Shown in pieces: positions 6,184 through 7,339 of a DNA stretch of 7,339 bases (positions within the stretch are counted from its first letter, which is position 1; each line of letters opens with the position of its first letter). The notes beneath the pieces are model-generated. The model saw nothing but the letters and a program-made list of their open reading frames with translations, was not told where the DNA came from and did not search any database. The position numbers and the translations under genes are program-made. The stretch is from NCBI GenBank assembly GCA_003235435.1, contig QJWF01000116.1:1-7339 (forward strand), in the 5' to 3' direction. The DNA is from Nitrosomonadales bacterium. GTDB lineage: Bacteria; Pseudomonadota; Gammaproteobacteria; Burkholderiales; Gallionellaceae.

Positions 6184-7339
6184 CTAACGCATCCGTTCCA
6201 CTGCTTCTTTGACACGCTCCACCGCAATGGTCTCGATGCCGGCGATCTTCTGCCTGGGGGCGTTGGCCTTGGGAATGATGGCCTGGGTGAAACCCAGCTT
6301 GGCGGCTTCCTTCAGGCGTTCCTGACCGCGCTGTACCGGACGGACTTCTCCGGCAAGCCCCACTTCGCCGAACACCACCATCTTGTCAGGCAACGGTTTG
6401 TTGCGCAGCGAGGAAACGATCGCGAGCAGCACTGCGAGGTCAGCGCCCGGTTCGGTGATCTTGACACCGCCCACCGCATTGATGAACACGTCCTGATCGA
6501 AGCACGCCACGCCGGCATGGCGATGCAGCACCGCCAGCAGCATCGCCAGCCGGTTCTGCTCCAGGCCCAGCGACAGGCGGCGCGGCGTGGGCGAATGCGC
6601 TTCGTCGAGCAGCGCCTGTATCTCCACCAGCAGCGGGCGCGAGCCTTCCTGAGTGACCATCACGCAGGAGCCGGCGACCTGTGTGCCGTGCTGCGACAGG
6701 AACAACGCGGAAGGGTTGCTCACTTCGCGCAGCCCTTTCTCGGTCATCGCGAACACACCGAGTTCGTTCACCGCGCCGAAGCGGTTCTTGAACGCGCGGA
6801 TCAGGCGGAAGCTGGAATGCGTGTCCCCCTCGAAATACAGCACGGTATCGACGATGTGTTCCAGCACGCGCGGCCCGGCCAGCGCGCCTTCCTTGGTGAC
6901 ATGTCCGACCAGGATCATCGTGACATTGTTGCTCTTGGCGATGCGCGTGAGTTGTGCAGCACATTCGCGCACCTGCGCCACCGAACCAGGCGCGGAAGTG
7001 AGCTGCTCGGAATAGATGGTCTGGATGGAATCGATCACCACCGCGTCGGGCTTCTGCTGTGCGATGACAGCCTGGATCTTCTCCAGCTGGATCTCCGGCA
7101 GCAGGTGCACCGCATGGGCATCGAGCACGAGACGCCTCGCACGCAAGGCGATCTGCTGCGAAGATTCTTCTCCGCTCACATACAGCACGTTCAATTTCGA
7201 GGAAAGGTGGGAAAGGGTCTGCAACAGCAGCGTGGACTTGCCGATACCGGGATCACCGCCGATCAGCACCACCGCGCCTTGCACCAAGCCGCCGCCGAGC
7301 ACGCGGTCGAATTCGGCGATGCCCGTCGTCGTGCGCGGC
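6184..7339 (-). CDS. radA: DNA repair protein RadA (C-terminal part; 5' end beyond window)
   Basis: RadA (Sms) is a RecA-like ATPase that promotes branch migration in recombinational repair. The visible frame holds 385 codons including the TAG stop, and stays open through the window edge, so the start is outside. The full protein is usually about 450-460 aa; the missing part should contain the N-terminal C4 zinc motif. The visible part begins in the conserved TGIAEFDRVLGGG segment, followed by Walker A GGDPGIGKST (visible residues 27-36), Walker B VVIDS (about 100-104), the RadA-specific KNRFG motif (184-188), and the C-terminal Lon-protease-like domain (about 265 to the end; NAVGGVKITEPGADLA, FGEVGLAGEVRPV). 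A GTG at 7302 could look like a start, but it lies inside the conserved EFDRVLGGG segment, so it is an internal Val codon. The gene ends 224 nt upstream of fadE, which is transcribed the same way. Confidence 0.97.
   Translation of the reverse strand, partial: PRTTTGIAEFDRVLGGGLVQGAVVLIGGDPGIGKSTLLLQTLSHLSSKLNVLYVSGEESSQQIALRARRLVLDAHAVHLLPEIQLEKIQAVIAQQKPDAVVIDSIQTIYSEQLTSAPGSVAQVRECAAQLTRIAKSNNVTMILVGHVTKEGALAGPRVLEHIVDTVLYFEGDTHSSFRLIRAFKNRFGAVNELGVFAMTEKGLREVSNPSALFLSQHGTQVAGSCVMVTQEGSRPLLVEIQALLDEAHSPTPRRLSLGLEQNRLAMLLAVLHRHAGVACFDQDVFINAVGGVKITEPGADLAVLLAIVSSLRNKPLPDKMVVFGEVGLAGEVRPVQRGQERLKEAAKLGFTQAIIPKANAPRQKIAGIETIAVERVKEAVERMR

Noticed and set aside
6024..6212. Small plus-strand open frame of 62 codons in the radA-fadE gap
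   Set aside because: No ribosome site before the ATG, it runs into the antisense of the radA end, and the peptide resembles no family I know.
7300..7302. GTG at 7302 as the radA start
   Set aside because: The frame stays open to the window edge, and the residues before it (TGIAEFDR) are conserved RadA sequence, so the GTG is an internal Val codon.

Overview
The window carries six protein-coding genes, all on the minus strand. No RNA gene, CRISPR array or insertion sequence was seen. The genes are tightly packed, the protein-coding DNA is GC-rich, and the protein types (long membrane-anchored FadE, FAA1-type acyl-CoA ligase, YciA-type thioesterase, RadA, and a GDSL lipoprotein of a kind common in Betaproteobacteria) point to a proteobacterial chromosome. 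Betaproteobacteria is the most likely class, but this rests on sequence style alone and no search could be run.

Layout in the direction of transcription (high to low coordinates): (1) the 3' part of radA (7339 to 6184), cut by the window edge; (2) a 224-bp gap (6183-5960) with a plausible sigma70-type promoter and two inverted repeats; (3) a four-gene fatty-acid/acyl-CoA operon: fadE (5959-3521), an HSDL2-like short-chain dehydrogenase (3524-2688, ATGA overlap with fadE), a FAA1/FadD-type long-chain acyl-CoA synthetase (2666-870) and a YciA-like acyl-CoA thioesterase (867-463, starting 2 nt after the ligase stop); (4) a 130-bp lower-GC gap; (5) the 5' part of a lipoprotein of the SGNH/GDSL esterase family (332-1), cut by the window start.

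Reading of the operon: FadD activates free fatty acids to acyl-CoA, FadE makes the trans-2-enoyl-CoA, the SDR probably acts on a hydroxy- or keto-acyl-type lipid substrate that is not known, and YciA hydrolyses acyl-CoA back to free acid and CoA. FadB and FadA (hydratase/hydroxyacyl-CoA dehydrogenase and thiolase) are not in the window, so the cassette is not a complete beta-oxidation set. The most notable points are the HSDL2-like SDR fixed between fadE and fadD, and the pairing of opposing ligase and thioesterase activities two bases apart. I found nothing that amounts to a wholly new system; this is mostly a well-formed metabolic operon with an incompletely understood member.
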